A stretch of 64,000 nucleotides of DNA from Flammula alnicola (taxonomy: Eukaryota > Basidiomycota > Agaricomycetes > Agaricales > Strophariaceae): positions 62,001-126,000 of the forward strand of contig JADNRV010000141.1 of NCBI GenBank assembly GCA_015499995.1, in the 5' to 3' direction. The position numbers and the translations under genes are program-made. Position 1 is the stretch's first letter, and every line of letters starts with the position of its first letter. Under the pieces are notes generated by a model that worked only from the letters and a program-made list of their open reading frames with translations, searched no databases and was not told where the DNA came from. Shown in pieces: positions 1-12,600 of this stretch.

Positions 1-905
1 TGAATGCATGAAAGGCCGTGATTATGACAATAGTTTCTTTGAGGAAGTGACGGGAGCAGCTGTTGATGGCCTATGGGCAAAATACTGCGAGTCCCTGGAC
101 AAGGGTGATGATGATGCAGAAGACGAGGCGGATGCGGGTAGACCACTTGAGAAGTGGCCCATGCCCCAGCTCCTTATCCGCGTCGATGACCTTGATCACG
201 AAGGCGTCGACGTCTTTTTCGCCGCTGTGAAGCCCAAAGATGCACTTCGTGAAGCGGTCATGGCTAGTTTTAATTGGCTCTATACTCTGGAAAGCGTGCC
301 CACCAAGTCAGTGGCTGCCCTTTTTTTTTTATGGACTGCATATTGACGTCTCATAAAACACCTTTTAAGGGTAAAACAAATTATGCTCATACTCCGGCCG
401 ATGACTGGTGTGGCGCATACAATGGGCACCGCGACGCATAAGGAGATCCATTTTCTCTCGACTACATCAAGCAAACCAAGGCTCGTGCCCGCGACGAAAT
501 TATGGGTGTGCTGGTGCATGAAGTTGTGCATTGTTTCAGTATACTGGCCGTGGAACTTGTCCTGGAGGACTCGTCGAAGGGATGGCTGGTGAGTTAAAAA
601 AGTCGCAATTTCTTTGGATGGTCATTAACGGCAATAAATAATAATAGACTTCGTCCGTCTTCGCGCCGGCCTTGGTCCTCCTCATTGGAAGCAAAGTGGT
701 GGAGATAGGTGGGACATGGGTTATGACGGAACCGCATATTTTCTCCGCTGGATCGACGAATCTTTTGGCAACGACAGCATCAAACAGTTGAACAGCCGCA
801 TGAAACACGCCTCATACGACCAAGTTTCTTCAACGAAGTCACTGGCAAATCCGTAGACCAGCTCTGGAGCGATTACTGTAGTGCCTCACAAAGACAGAAT
901 CGCTG
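1..905 (+). CDS. Plant basic secretory protein (BSP) family, two tandem domains, 5' truncated, frame-broken
   Basis: BSP proteins are a secreted, metallopeptidase-like family found in plants and fungi. The window opens inside the C-terminal part of one domain (FFEEVTGAAVDGLWAKYC). The same open exon then continues into the N-terminal part of a second domain (LIRVDDLDHEGVDVFFAAV). An intron lies at about 309-369 and another at about 590-648. After them come the conserved HEVVH zinc-type motif (about 512-530), then FVRLRAGLG and WDMGYDGTAYFL. The second domain ends in a copy of the motif seen at the start (NEVTGKSVDQLW). The conserved frame changes three times, each time by one missing base: the T run at 451-454, near 537, and the T run at 825-827. 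I see the motifs directly. The family name rests on the motif set. Whether this is a real pseudogene or a sequence artefact is open; the same defect recurs in essential genes of this window. Confidence 0.7.
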
Positions 906-1489
906 CGGAAGTCACGATTTGAAAGGAAAGTGTCTGTCTCCCGTGTTTTGGATACAGCTCCTCTTTGATTGGATCTGTCATCTCTCCGTCAGGAGTCTGG
1001 GAAATGGATCTGGGATATTGTTGGAACGTCTTTCTTGAATCCGCCTGGTAAGTTTTACGACGAATTATCGGATGGTCTATGTATACAGACTATATGTATA
1101 GTAGGAGGACCAGAATCCACCCGTCCCAGTACCGCGGATATGGATATTTAGGTTGAGCCATTCCGTCGGGTTCCCAGCGCTACACTATTGATATAACAAT
1201 ATGTCATGGATGCTTCAAATCAATGGAAGGAATTACGACTGGCTGGGAATTAATTATAACATAGACATGACTGAAGCAAACCAAAAGAACGGGTCATTTA
1301 AGAGGTACAAACACGCAGAAATATTAAGATAATGATCAAAAGGAATAAAAATACACAAGCAACAGTGGCCAGTGAGATATGAGGGATGACGAGAAAAGCA
1401 AAGTGCGGGATATCATGAAAGTATGCAATGCAAAGTCCCGAAAAAGCCCAGGAGACAGAGAAGAATATCCCGGAGGGTTCACGGTGCGA
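906..1489. other. Intergenic, no supported gene
   Basis: Between the BSP gene and the 3' end of FCP1. Only short ORFs without recognisable motifs; probably the two 3' untranslated regions. Confidence 0.5.
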
Positions 1490-4400
1490 CTATCCCCACT
1501 CCTCCCCCATTTCACGAGCCAAGAAATCGTCTTCTTCCTCCTCTTCCTCGTACTCTTCCTCCTCATCGTCGCCGTCACCCTCTCCTTCATCTGCAACCTC
1601 TGGGGGGACGGGTGCCTTAGGGCTGGCTGAGCGTGCAGATCCATTACTGCTTGTGTCTTCCTTTGCACTGGCCAGATCATCCGCAGTGATACCCTCCTTC
1701 AGCTTGGAATACCCCGTCCGATCCGCAGCCAACTTTTTCCGCTTGGAGAGAGGAGAGCGCGGATATGGCTCGCCATTGGCATGACCGCCACTTTCTGAGG
1801 GGGTCGTGCTTGATACTCGCTTTCGTTTCCGGGGAGGAGTATAGTTCACGCTTCTGCTCAAACAGTAATAGGTTTCACATCAGCATCCTGTCCAGCATAG
1901 AAGATTATCAATGTACTGACCCGTTCTCAGACACTGCGTCCTCTTCAGGCAGCCGAACAGTGTTGTTCAGGCTTCTACTCTCAGACAACAACAGAGCGAA
2001 CGTCAGCATCCAGCAAAACTCGTAAAGCGATATCGATATGCTTACCCATTCTCCGACGCCCATTCTTCCTCCGAGACGTTCCCACTCTTGAACCCACTCC
2101 TTTCGCTCTTTGCGTCGTCTTCATCATCGGTCTCGTTCATGAAAGCCTCGACCTCGTCATTGATTTCATCCCAATTGACAGCTGTGAAATCAAGCTTTGC
2201 CGTCTCCTTCACATCCGCCGGCTCCTGGTCCCAATCGTCCGAGTCGACATCAATATCCGACGAAATCAGCTGGTGGTCAGCTATCGGGCTGCTGGAGCTT
2301 GGGAGGGGCATGGGGGGGTCGTCGAGTAGATACGGTTTCTCGTCCTGCCGTCGCCAGAGTGCGATAGAGTCGGTAAACCACGCGAGCCAGACTATTTTGA
2401 TCCCCCCACGCTTCCTTGCCATGTCCACTTTAACGGTCCCACGCTATAATGTAAATACCGGAATCAATATTTTGTTGTTGATCAACAGAAAAGAAAGAGA
2501 CCGGAGAACAAGGAGAACAAAAAGAACAAGGAGAGCATGGACGTTTTTGGCACATGCTCAGCGAATCCGCATGACTTCATATGCATTTGGTGGGAGAGTG
2601 TGGGCAGTTTGAACATACCTTTGCGGCGACAACATGAGTGATGTCGCTCGTTAGCTCCGTTGAACAGCGAGCGCCGAACATATGAGCCATCCGCCAAATT
2701 TCTGTCGTTTCCGGCTTGGTGTCCAAAGGAATTACGCTAGAAAACAGGATACGGACCCCTTCGAAGACTTCGGATCGTAACCGAGGGATGATAGTCTAGT
2801 GCAAGCATTAGTGTTGTGTTAAAACGGATCAAGACTATATGACCTAACGCACCGTCACATCGTAAGCCCTGCTCGGAGGTCCTGACTTCCTCCTGCCAGT
2901 TTCGGGTAAACGTGCGTCATATGCACTAAAGAACCTTGAATGAACCTCGTTCAATAACTAGCGACGTAGATGTAAGTTTGAAGTCAAAGCAGCGAAATTG
3001 CTAGAACGTACTTTGCCTATCCGATCTAATTCATAATCGTCGTTCTTTAGTAACGCCTTCTTGTGTATTTTCTCGGGTTTTGGCGACGGCTCTTTAGCGT
3101 TAGGAGCGGGTTCGGTGGGCACATGTTCCAGGTGTTGGTGCTCCTGGATCTCATGCTCTTGTAATTCCTTCTCTTTCTTGGCCAAGGGACGTTCTTCCAG
3201 TTGAGCGTCGAGAGCGGCGTTGTTTCGCGTCAGCATGACTGTCGTCTCAAGCTCGGCCATCTCTTCTTCTTCTAGGGTGAGATTAATTGTAGGAGATGTG
3301 TCGACCCCAGTAGGCTGCGCATCTCCTGAGGGATTTGAAGAACTAGATGACCCATTTATATTTTCGGCGGCTTTCGAGGGTGGCGGTGGGCCTGGTGCGG
3401 CAGGAGTCAACGGCTCAATTTTCGGAAGGAACGACGAGTTGATGTCTCCGATTCCGATGAAAAAGTCGTCTGTTCCGAAATTAATATTTGGCTTGTCGCC
3501 GATAGGTACCACGCAAAACTCACAAGGAATAACTTTGAGAAGATTGGGACTCCACTCCCATACGTCCGCTCGGTCATCAATGATAACGACCATTGACGTG
3601 TCACAAGGGAATAACCGCTGCAAGCTCTTCTGCGTTAAACCTGCATCGCGGAACGACTATGTATCAGCAGGGGATTAAACACCACAATGGTCAGTGATGC
3701 ACGTACTTCCACTCTCATCACGACTCAACACTCGACCTCCGAAAATACTTCCATCCGGATCAATAGCAGCGCATACTTCTTCCGCGTATGCTCTGGTTCC
3801 CATCGTGTATACGTGCATTTCGTACTTGGCAGCAGTCTCGCGTAAGAATTCCTTCCATCCGGGTCTGAGGGAGAGGTCATAAGTAATGCCATCGCCATCG
3901 AAGCAGGCAAGGAAAACTCACCGTGGTTTGATGTAATACATGCATCCCTCAGTTTCGACCATTTTGTGCTTTCCTTTCCCCTTGCGCACTGAGGGAGGAC
4001 CGAATGACTCGGGGCCCAATCTAAACTGCTTGACGTCTTTTAGAGCCTCCCAATTGGGATTACATTCGTCTTCGTCTTCTACACCTTGCGCGCTGACATC
4101 CGCGTCACCAGATTCGCGTGGTGTCGTGGAGGTCTTCTTGGCCTGTCTCGCTTCCCAAGCCTCGCCCTCGACGATCCACTCGCCGACTGTGGGATCAACA
4201 GTTGCATGCACGATAGTCTGATCAAGATCGACGATGAGGGAAAGCTTGCGCGATCTGAAAAGGTGCTCAGCGGTCTCTCGCTCGATGCGCTGGGCTTCCT
4301 CGAGAGACACGGTAGGCCCGAAAGCCGAATGCGTCATCTGGATGGACGCACGAGACGCATCCGAGAAGCCTGTATAGTCCACGCTTTGCACATCGTCAGT

Positions 4401-4791
4401 AAGAGTGCGTTGATGAGCGCGAAAAGAGGACAAACTTGGTCATGTCCTTGCCGCATACGACACAGAGTCCGCCTAGCTGCATTCCATGCTTGCAGGGCTC
4501 AATGACGACCACGACGGATCGGTCCTTGGCCTTTTTCAGCGAGATAACATCGCCGACCTTTATTTTCCAGGCGCTAACTGTGCCCTCGAGGGCCGAGTCC
4601 CATGTACCGAACCTTGTCTCTGGTTCCTTCGGGTCTTCATTCGGAAGGACAGTGGGAAGATGAACAAAGGAGTAGCTAAGGAGACGCGTTCCACGCTGTA
4701 TAGATGATTGAGGGGGAGCGTCGATGGAGACGACCTTTATTGGATAGGACAATATGTGAGGAAGATAGAGCTCTGTTGGACTCGAGTCCAT
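1490..4791 (-). CDS. FCP1: RNA polymerase II CTD phosphatase FCP1
   Basis: Nuclear phosphatase that removes phosphate from the heptad repeats of the Rpb1 C-terminal domain so polymerase can be recycled. In order: an N-terminal region with paired cysteines (CKHG..CVVCGKDMT); the FCP1 catalytic domain with the DxDxT signature as LIVDLDQTIVHA and then YTMGTRAYA, SRDESG and MVVIIDDR; an acidic/proline linker; a BRCT domain (VRILFSSVIPLDT, then WLAWFTDS after an intron); and an acidic tail ending DDFLAREMGEEWG, as expected for FCP1. About nine exons. Clear introns include about 4386-4435, 3865-3919, 3626-3712, 2947-3012, 2797-2853 and a longer one of about 175 nt at 2444-2620. Splicing 3626-3712 gives the family reading SRDESGSLTQKSL. 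A short exon near 1925-1985 is less certain. The start is the first ATG of the N-terminal exon. No frame break seen. Confidence 0.93.
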
Positions 4792-4893
4792 GCTTGCTTT
4801 TGGGTGTTTAATCTCCTCGCGCCTGAGCTCTAATAGTATCCCTGTCGGAGTTCGGAACTTGCCAAACCAAATCAGGATGCCTAGGCCCGGCTT

Positions 4894-6213
4894 TTAATTT
4901 TCTAGTGACAACATCGGACCCACACAAGACCTCTTTAGCCACTCTTCCCCGGCCTCATATCCGTCTACAAGTAGCCTCATGCCCTCCAGCACAACCTCTC
5001 TCGTCAGCTCCTTCCCGCCCCATTCAACTCGGCCTCCAAGAATCGCCATATGAACACCCCATCGCACTACAGTCCTTCGCGCAACCTCGACGTCTGGCTC
5101 GCACGACCTCTTGTACTCTTTCAAGAAATGCTCAAGGACGAGCGATGCAGTGTCTGTACACACATCGGGAATGCACCTTCGCAAAAGGTGGATCTCTGCA
5201 ACGAACTGGCCGACCTCCATCCCCGCCAATCCGGCCTTGGCGAGCTCCCAGTCGAGGACATAGATGCGCTTCAACTCGCCCTGGGCGTCTAATTGGACCA
5301 TCAAATTCCCTGGCCAGAAATCACCCATGACGAACTGCGAGTTGCAAAAAAAAGAATTAGTTCTTTCTTTGGTGCGGTTTCCTTCCGGTAAGTCAGACGA
5401 ACCGAATCCTCCTCTTCTAAACAAGCTCTCGTGCCCTCCTCCGCCAACCGTCCGATGACCTCCAAATCTTTCGGGTCAATATCCAATACTGGGTCTCTAA
5501 GCTTAGGAACGTCGTCTTTTCCCGTCAGCGTCGAAATGAGCCTCCCATAATACACCCATGCCGTCATTTGTTTTGCTTCCTTATTGCCCTTCACTGCGGC
5601 GCACAGCTCCTTGTTCCCTTGGCCCCACTTGTGCATCCCACCGAGGAACGTCCCGATAGCGGCCCCTATTTCTTTTGCCATGGAAAGAGACGCGGCGCCC
5701 TTCTTCAGGAACGTTTTGAGATCGACGCAGCCCTCTCCAGTGTCCTCCATGATGATAGCATGCGCCGCCTCGTCAAAGAAGAACACCTCCGGGACCGTCA
5801 CGACCGAATCGGCGGGCAACCATTCGCGTACCCGCCTCAGCGCCTCGACTTCGTAGATCTAAGTATCCACACACACACACCGTCACTCAATACCAAATCC
5901 ACAGACGCAAAGAGACTCCACGAACCTGTCGCTCAAGCGCAAATGCCATATCATGGTAATCCTTCACATACGGCTTCGCGTGCTTGAACACCAGCGTCTC
6001 AAGTTTGCCATGGTGCGGCGCGATGAGGCGCAATCGAAACACATAATTCGCCGTGCCGCCGAACAATGGAGTGATGTCGGCGCTCTCGAACGGGGTTTTC
6101 GCGAGGTATGCGCGCACGCCTTCGACCGTGGCCAAATCGAGCTCCGATGCGGATGCGGGGTTGACTCTCTGCGGGGTTGGCTCGTTGGTCTTGGCGTCTG
6201 TGGTTGGGGTCAT
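4894..6213 (-). CDS. APH/choline-kinase-like phosphotransferase
   Basis: Protein-kinase-like fold of the APH family, which phosphorylates small metabolites; the substrate cannot be read from sequence. Three exons, with introns at about 5859-5926 (it contains a (CA)n run) and about 5329-5402. The N-terminal lobe has a glycine-rich stretch (LFGGTANYVFRL) and an ATP-binding lysine (LVFKHAKP). The catalytic loop reads VMGDFWPGNLMV, keeping the catalytic Asp and the Asn of the Brenner motif but with Met where His is usual. The metal-binding Asp follows in YVLDWELAKAG. Length is about 400 residues, normal for the family. Fungal relatives are often described as methylthioribose-kinase-like; that is family knowledge, not a demonstrated role here. 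The gene ends about 100 nt beyond the FCP1 start, in the same orientation. Confidence 0.82.
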
Positions 6214-7153
6214 TTTGTAGTGCGCTAAATAGCTGGTTGTGATGAATCGATGTTTCGTTGTGGTGAGGAAGGCTGGTATTTATCTGACATTGAAAAAGGA
6301 AATTGTACCTGCGGCTCCGGATGGCCCATGAGTCAACATAGATATGTATCTATTCGCTTCGCAAATGCATAGAAAAGTTTGTTGTAAGGGTGTCTTTCGC
6401 TTGCGCCATGTCGTCGCCCGGACCCGATTGTCATATATACATTGCACTCGTGCTCAAAATCATATCATCTTAAAAATAGGAAACCATCAGGCCAAGGAAC
6501 TCCGCAGAAAGCAAGTATGTATGTACGGCGTTATGCATTCAAGTCTCAAAGCACAAGTATATAAAACATAATGGTTCGATCGTATGCGCAACTCTATTAC
6601 TGTAACCGATTGCGATGAATGAGAATAGAGGTAGAGGAAAGCGAAGCGGCAGCAAGCAACAGCTACTAGTAGCTCGATGCTTCAAGGTGGCAGGCCCCAA
6701 GAAGAAGGGCCCAGACACTGGCAGACGTCTAGGGATAAACATGGTCAGAGCCAACGCAAGCGAAGACTCCAGGACATAGTGGGTGGGTGGGTGGTTGGGG
6801 ACAGGGTATGCGGGTAGTGGTTGGTAGTAGTTGGTAGGGCTAAAGCATAGTAAGTACAGTATGGTACAATAAAGAAAGAGAAGAAGAAAATGATCATGAT
6901 GCAGAAAGAGAAATACAATGCATGGAAATATGAAAAAAGAGAGAGAAAGAGAGAGAAGATGCGAGAGAATAACATATAATGATGCAGAATGTCAACACGA
7001 GATATACAAAAGCGTGCGTGCGTGCATGCATACGACTCGATCCATGGAAAGAAAAAGAAGAAAGAACACGCAGACTCCACGCACGCACGCACGCACAATG
7101 ACTCCATCCACCCCATCTAACAAAAATAAAAAACCAAAAGAAAAAAAAAACCA
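6214..7153. other. Intergenic with microsatellite-like runs
   Basis: No gene seen. Contains a purine-rich GA run at about 6930-6966, GTGC repeats at 7012-7025 that are complementary to GCAC repeats at 7081-7094, and a run of A residues at about 7139-7150. Lies downstream of the next gene's stop and upstream of the APH gene. Confidence 0.6.
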
Positions 7154-9686
7154 TCAACAAACCACCCCACCCCCCACCACCACCACCGCCCTCCCCAACA
7201 CCGACCTCCCCACCCCCTCATACGCCACCCCAATAACCCTCTCCCTCCCCCCCCAAGCGCCGTCTCCCTCGCCGTCCCCTCCCACACCATCCCGCACCGC
7301 CTCACCACATTATGCAGCGCCTTCAAGCGCATATGCACCGGGTTCCCCACGCTCCTAATGCGCCACGTCACCTGGCCCCCCTCCCGTGGTGCTGCTGCGC
7401 GGGCGACGGCGCCGAGGACGGGTACATCGTGTGCAGCTCGGACAGCGCGTGGAAGCGGAAGGGCGAGCGGCTGGGCGAGGGCACGGGCTTGAAGATGAGC
7501 TTGTACGGGAGCGGGTCCGGGAGGAGGGTGCGTGGTTTTTCGGTCGGGGGGAAGGGCGATGTTAAGGGGATGTACTTTGGTGCAGCAGCAGCGGCAGCGG
7601 CAGCCGAGGGCGATGCTGACGCTTTTGCGGAGATGGAGGCGCTAGATCCTACCACTTGCTGCTGCTGCGTCGTCGGATCGAGGAACTTGGCGATATCCAA
7701 AGCGGAAGCGCGATACCCAGACGGCCTAAGTTTAGCTCTCGGTCTGCTCGCCGCAGCGCTGCGGCGGCTCGGAGACATCGCAACAACAGCCAACACCGAT
7801 TCCCTATCATCTTTATCCTTTCCCCCCTGATTCCTATTCCTATTCCTGTCCTCGGCAGCCATATCCACCGCGGCCTCGCGGGTGTCAAAGCAGCCATCAT
7901 ACGACGCCGACACGCTGAAAAGCGCCGCGCTCACGTACGCGTTCTGCAGCCCCTTGGCAAGCTCCACCAATTTAGACATGCGGCGCACGAGGACGCCCGC
8001 GCCTTCCTTTGCCGCGCGGACCGTGCTCGTGCTCCGTTGTCTGCCCGGATGTGATATAGGCGCCGATTTCGTTGGCTGAGGGATATCGGTGGTGTACAGG
8101 GGGCTGTCTGACAGCGGGACAGAGGCGAGACGGGTGTGCTGAAGGCAAGAATGCCGCAGAGGCGGTGGAGTTGAGTCAGGTATCCATGATTTGGGACGAG
8201 ACGTCGTGAACCAGCTGGACTTGGAAAATGTATTGGGAGAGGAGGAGGGTGTTGTGAGATCTGTGGTGGATGAAGATGCTGATGATGACGACGCGGTGCC
8301 ACGGAACGACAGCCACGACGATGTTCTGGGTATTGATGATGATGATGACGAGGTTGAAAGCGGAGATGCTGGGGGACTTGTAGTATTGCAGGCGAGACAT
8401 GGGGTGAAAGTGCGACGAGGATAGGCACGCTGCTTGCCTTTGCGTTTTCTGCGTTCCTCGTCGGTGTACTCTATGTCGGCAAGCAGAGCGTCCAAGAGAC
8501 GAGCCTCTCTGCGTTGTTTGGGTAGACTGTGTGTTCTTGACCTGGACTTGGACAAGTCAGGGCTGATAGTTCTACGAGGCCGCTCTTGTGGGAATAGAGG
8601 ACCCTGCATGCTCTTGAGAACATCTGTGAAAGGGACGGCGCAAGCGTCGTCAAAGGTGTGCTGGGAAGAGTGATGCCTGGACGTGCGAGAAAGGCGTGCG
8701 GGTGAGCAAGACTGGGGTGGTTTGGCAGCGGGAGAGGAGTAGGAGGGAAAGTCGTAGACAAACTCTGACTGAGACTGGGAGTGGGGCTGGGTAGATGGCA
8801 CGAACTGGTAGCTGACGACCTTGCGACTTCTTGACCGCTGTGCAGCTCGCTGTACCTCGGCAGCGGCCGCCTTTTCCCGCACTGCTCGTCGTCGCTCTTG
8901 CTCTGCAACCCGTCTGCGCTCATCCTCCTCTGCCCATCGCCGGCGTTCCTCCTCTTCCTGCCGCTTCTTCTCTCGTCGTCTTAGGACGGCCAGTCGTTCC
9001 TCTCGCATCCGCCGTTTCTCGTCTTCCCACTTTCGCTGACAATTTCTGAGTCGCTCTACTCTTCTCCTCTCTTCTATCAAGGCCATCTCGCGGGCCTGCA
9101 TCTCCAACATTGCCTTTTCGTCTCTCTCGTCCATGAGCCGGCCGTTGGGGACAAAGCAGAAATCAAAGTCTTCGTCCTGGACCGCGGCAATACGCGGATC
9201 ATCATCCGAGGTAACTTCAATGCCCTTGAGTCGGAGAAGAAGGATCTTTGCGAGGTGGATATCGTCGAGGGCATATGCGACATGTACTTGGTCCTCGAGT
9301 GAGCGCGGTGGGGAGGGCGGCGAGTCGTAGTAGTCGGGTGACATGGAAGCGGAACTGGGGGGAGAAGGAGATGATGAGCGCATGAATGGTGGTGGAAATG
9401 CCGCCTTCAAGGGGACAGGGGAAGCGATGGCGAGCATCGCGTGGTGGTTGTGGGTGGTATGAATGGAAGAGTCAGAGGAGCGTTGAGGCTGGCAAAGTGG
9501 ACGGGTGGATGGCAGTGCGTGGGATGACTGGGAAAGTGGCATATGTGCATCACTGTTCCGGGCCATGTCACGGTCGACCGAATGTGATGAAGACCGGACA
9601 AAGAATTTCCGTGAAATGCTCTCCACCGCTGCACACGACAGACGACGCTCCTCAGAGGCCTGACGAGCGAGGGCGCTGTTGGACAC
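7154..9686 (-). CDS. Large disordered protein with central charged coiled coil; two homopolymer frame breaks near the C-terminus
   Basis: I do not recognise a named family. A 772-residue reading frame starts MSNSALARQ and is rich in Ser, Pro and Arg. Around residues 125-180 is a short ordered region (VHVAYALDDIHLAKILLLRL). It is followed by a strongly charged Glu/Arg coiled coil at about residues 195-285 and then low-complexity sequence. The frame stops at 7368 just after a C6 run (7376-7381; G6 on the coding strand). Allowing one more base there continues the protein into WRIRSVGNPVHMRLKALHNV, which looks conserved. One more base in the C8 run at 7247-7254 continues it again into VIGVAYEGVGRSVLG, and the frame closes at 7154. 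So the true C-terminus is probably about 70 residues longer than the open frame. Function unknown; it could be a cytoskeletal or scaffold protein, but nothing proves that. Confidence 0.65.
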
Positions 9687-12600
9687 CTGTCGGGAACGGC
9701 CGCGACCGAGAGCAAGTCAGACGACCTGCAAGTTGAGGGCGAATTAGGGTGGAGAGCCAGCATTTGACAAGAGAAAAAAAAAGAGGGAACGACAAGTTCG
9801 ATGAGCTGAATATAAGACGGAGATTGGACCCAACCTCGAGGCTTGTCTAGCTGGCAACGATAAGTAGTATGCGAGTCCCTCAACAATGACTGACCCCGAG
9901 ATCGGCATCTCCCGCATCTCTCTTATCGGCCAATCATCAACCCGGCAATTAACAAGTTCCTCGGTCTATTTTCGGCATCTACGGCCATGAACTCTCTCTC
10001 CATCCATTTCACTCTTATGTTCTGCGCCACAAGCCTACTTTCTACTGAGAGCCTCGCTATGTCTCACTTTGCTGCCTAGAAGCGCTATCGACTGCCCCCA
10101 TTTCACCTCCACAGCCCGCCTAAACACCGAGTGTCCCTGTACTCGCCCGAAGCATACCTTCCTTTTTTGCACAACACCTCGGCTTCTTCCACTCCCTCCT
10201 CCATCCAGCACTCTTTTCCCATCTCCCCACTCTTTCCAGATCCATCGTCAGCCCGGTCCGTCTGGGCGCCTCATTATTTCTGCCGCTCTCTCTCGTCCCG
10301 CCAGTGCTATCTCTTGCTGTTCATTCCAGATGCGCCCTCTGTTGCCATTGTCAAAATCCTTGATATCTTACGCCCGCGGCGTTGTCCGCAACACATCCCC
10401 TTTGCATCTCAATCTCCTTACCAACAATATGCTTGGGCTGTGGTTCTTCACTGATAATCGCTCGTGTGGCGTGGCGTGGGTCTAGTTGGCATCTATCTCA
10501 ACCTGCTCTATCACACATCACACCCGCGCATTCTCATATCTCCAAGATAAGACAGTCACCGTCGATACTATGCATTCTGCTCTAACCTAGAAGCTCAGCT
10601 GCTCTGCGCTTCACGTTATTATTACGAACGGCCCCTCGCTCCTAAGCTGAACCTCTACCGTTTATCCTGGAGAACCTTGCATAAGTATATATGTGGTGTG
10701 TATCATGCATATGCATATCATATCACAATATGTGCTATGTACACACACAAATATAGCTTCCTACTTACTCATCCATCTACAGCATGCCAATGTCTGCAAG
10801 TTAAAATACTTATTACCACAGACAGTCGCGCCACATTGGATTCCATGATAGAACCGCGTTTGGCGCTCTTCTCTCATAATGTTCAACATGTTCAACATAT
10901 GTCATATGTCGACAACGGCCTTTTCACTCGTTATCAGCCTTCAAAAACTTCACACTCGCGCGCCCCAAAACCTAAAAACCTTCGCCGCGCTCCGAGTCCT
11001 AGGAAACCTAGGAAACATCGACGCTCTTCCTGCCGCCTATTCTACTTTTATCCCTGGCAGCACCACAACCACCACAAATATCGATATCCACAACTTAACA
11101 GGCGGCCATCACCAGGCTCCACTGGTACCTTGCCCTTCTCGAATATACATACGTATTCTCCACTGTCAACTTGATATACTTAAAACGGTCGCTCTCCGCG
11201 GAAATTGGACAAACCAAACATGATGCCAATAAACGAAGAAGATCGAGAAGGAGAAGAGTCGTTCTATGAAAAGCCAGAGCTGTTTTCTCCCACCGTCAAC
11301 GAACGTTTAATCCATCCCCTCCCCCCAAGTCTCTCGTGTTTCGCGGCAACCCAGGGCCGCCCGCTGCCCGCTGGCCGAAAACGCGCATGCGGCGCCTACT
11401 ATCGTTAATAATTTTAGCGTTTGAAGGGTACGGAGGAGGGTATGGTATATCCCAGGCTATCCCAGGCTATCTACCCAGCCCCGTCTTTCTCCATATCGGT
11501 ATATATCCCTCCGGGCTTACGCTCTCCGTTCGGCCCTTTATATGATGATAGCGCATGTGTAGGCGCGAGGCAGATCTGCTACTGTCTCAGACAAAAACAT
11601 TGGACAAAGACAAAGCGCTGCGGCAGGCGTACGTCGACTCGTTATCGGTTTCAAGCGCTTAAAGTCCTATCTCGACCCCGGCGCGCCCTGCCAGGCAGGA
11701 CCTTGGCAGTATGATACGGATGATCTCATATTCACAGAAAATGACAACTGTCGACTGTTTGATGACCACCGCGGAGAAAAGCAATTCTGGACACCTTGCG
11801 GCTTTCAGGTGGCCAGCGTCTTTTGTCTTTCTTTTCAGTGTCATCTTCAGACTTCAGCTTCAATATTCAATTTGACTCCCCGGCTCGGAGTTCGGAAGCG
11901 TCATTCAATTTGAAACAAACGTCGATGATATTATTGGGAGTTCAATTCAATTTTAAATTGTCAGTCCTATCTCTTGCGCAGCAGCAAGGAGAGATGAAAG
12001 ATAGGTGAACAAAGGACTCGACCGCGTTCAATATTAATGAAACACGACCATGCATCAAGGAACTTCTTTGTATGTCTCGTACCCTCTAGGCATCTGATCT
12101 ATGTAGTCAAAAAGGTCAATGTTATAATTACCACAAGAAGTGCTTCGCGTCCAAGCCTCGCGGAAGAGACAAGACAACAATCAACGTTATGATACATACT
12201 ATACTTGCGTATTTCAGAGCTGGATGCTGCGCTGAACTACCTAAAGATACCAGCTGTTTTAGAGCTCGCCTTGAGATCGGTAATGATAATGCCCGTATAC
12301 AGCGGCCGTAGTAAGTCGTAGCCAAAGGGAATTCGAAGCAACCCTTGTCAAGATAAATAAATAGCGCCCACTGAAATTTCCAATGTCCAAAAAAGGCAAA
12401 GTTTCATATCCTTTATCTTGCTTCTCTCACACACACAGCGCTATCAGAGAACATGTCGAAGTCCTTGGACTTACTGGCTTTAAGGCGTCTAGATAAGACT
12501 ATAGGAGCTAGTGAAATTTACGAGGGGGCCGGGCTCACTCATCATGATCATGATCATTTCCGATTCCGATGATGTATCAATATATATGTATCACTGCTGC

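Noticed and set aside
1428..1784. 118-residue plus-strand Ser-rich ORF
   Set aside because: It is the antisense shadow of the acidic tail of FCP1.
7117..7371. Separate 84-residue minus-strand ORF with WRIRSVGNPV
   Set aside because: Better explained as the C-terminal continuation of the 7154-9686 gene after a one-base loss in the C6 run than as an independent gene.
10677..11223. Overlapping ORFs with basic peptides near 10.7-11.2 kb
   Set aside because: Two frames are open at once, neither shows a domain, signal peptide or exon structure, and composition is low-complexity.
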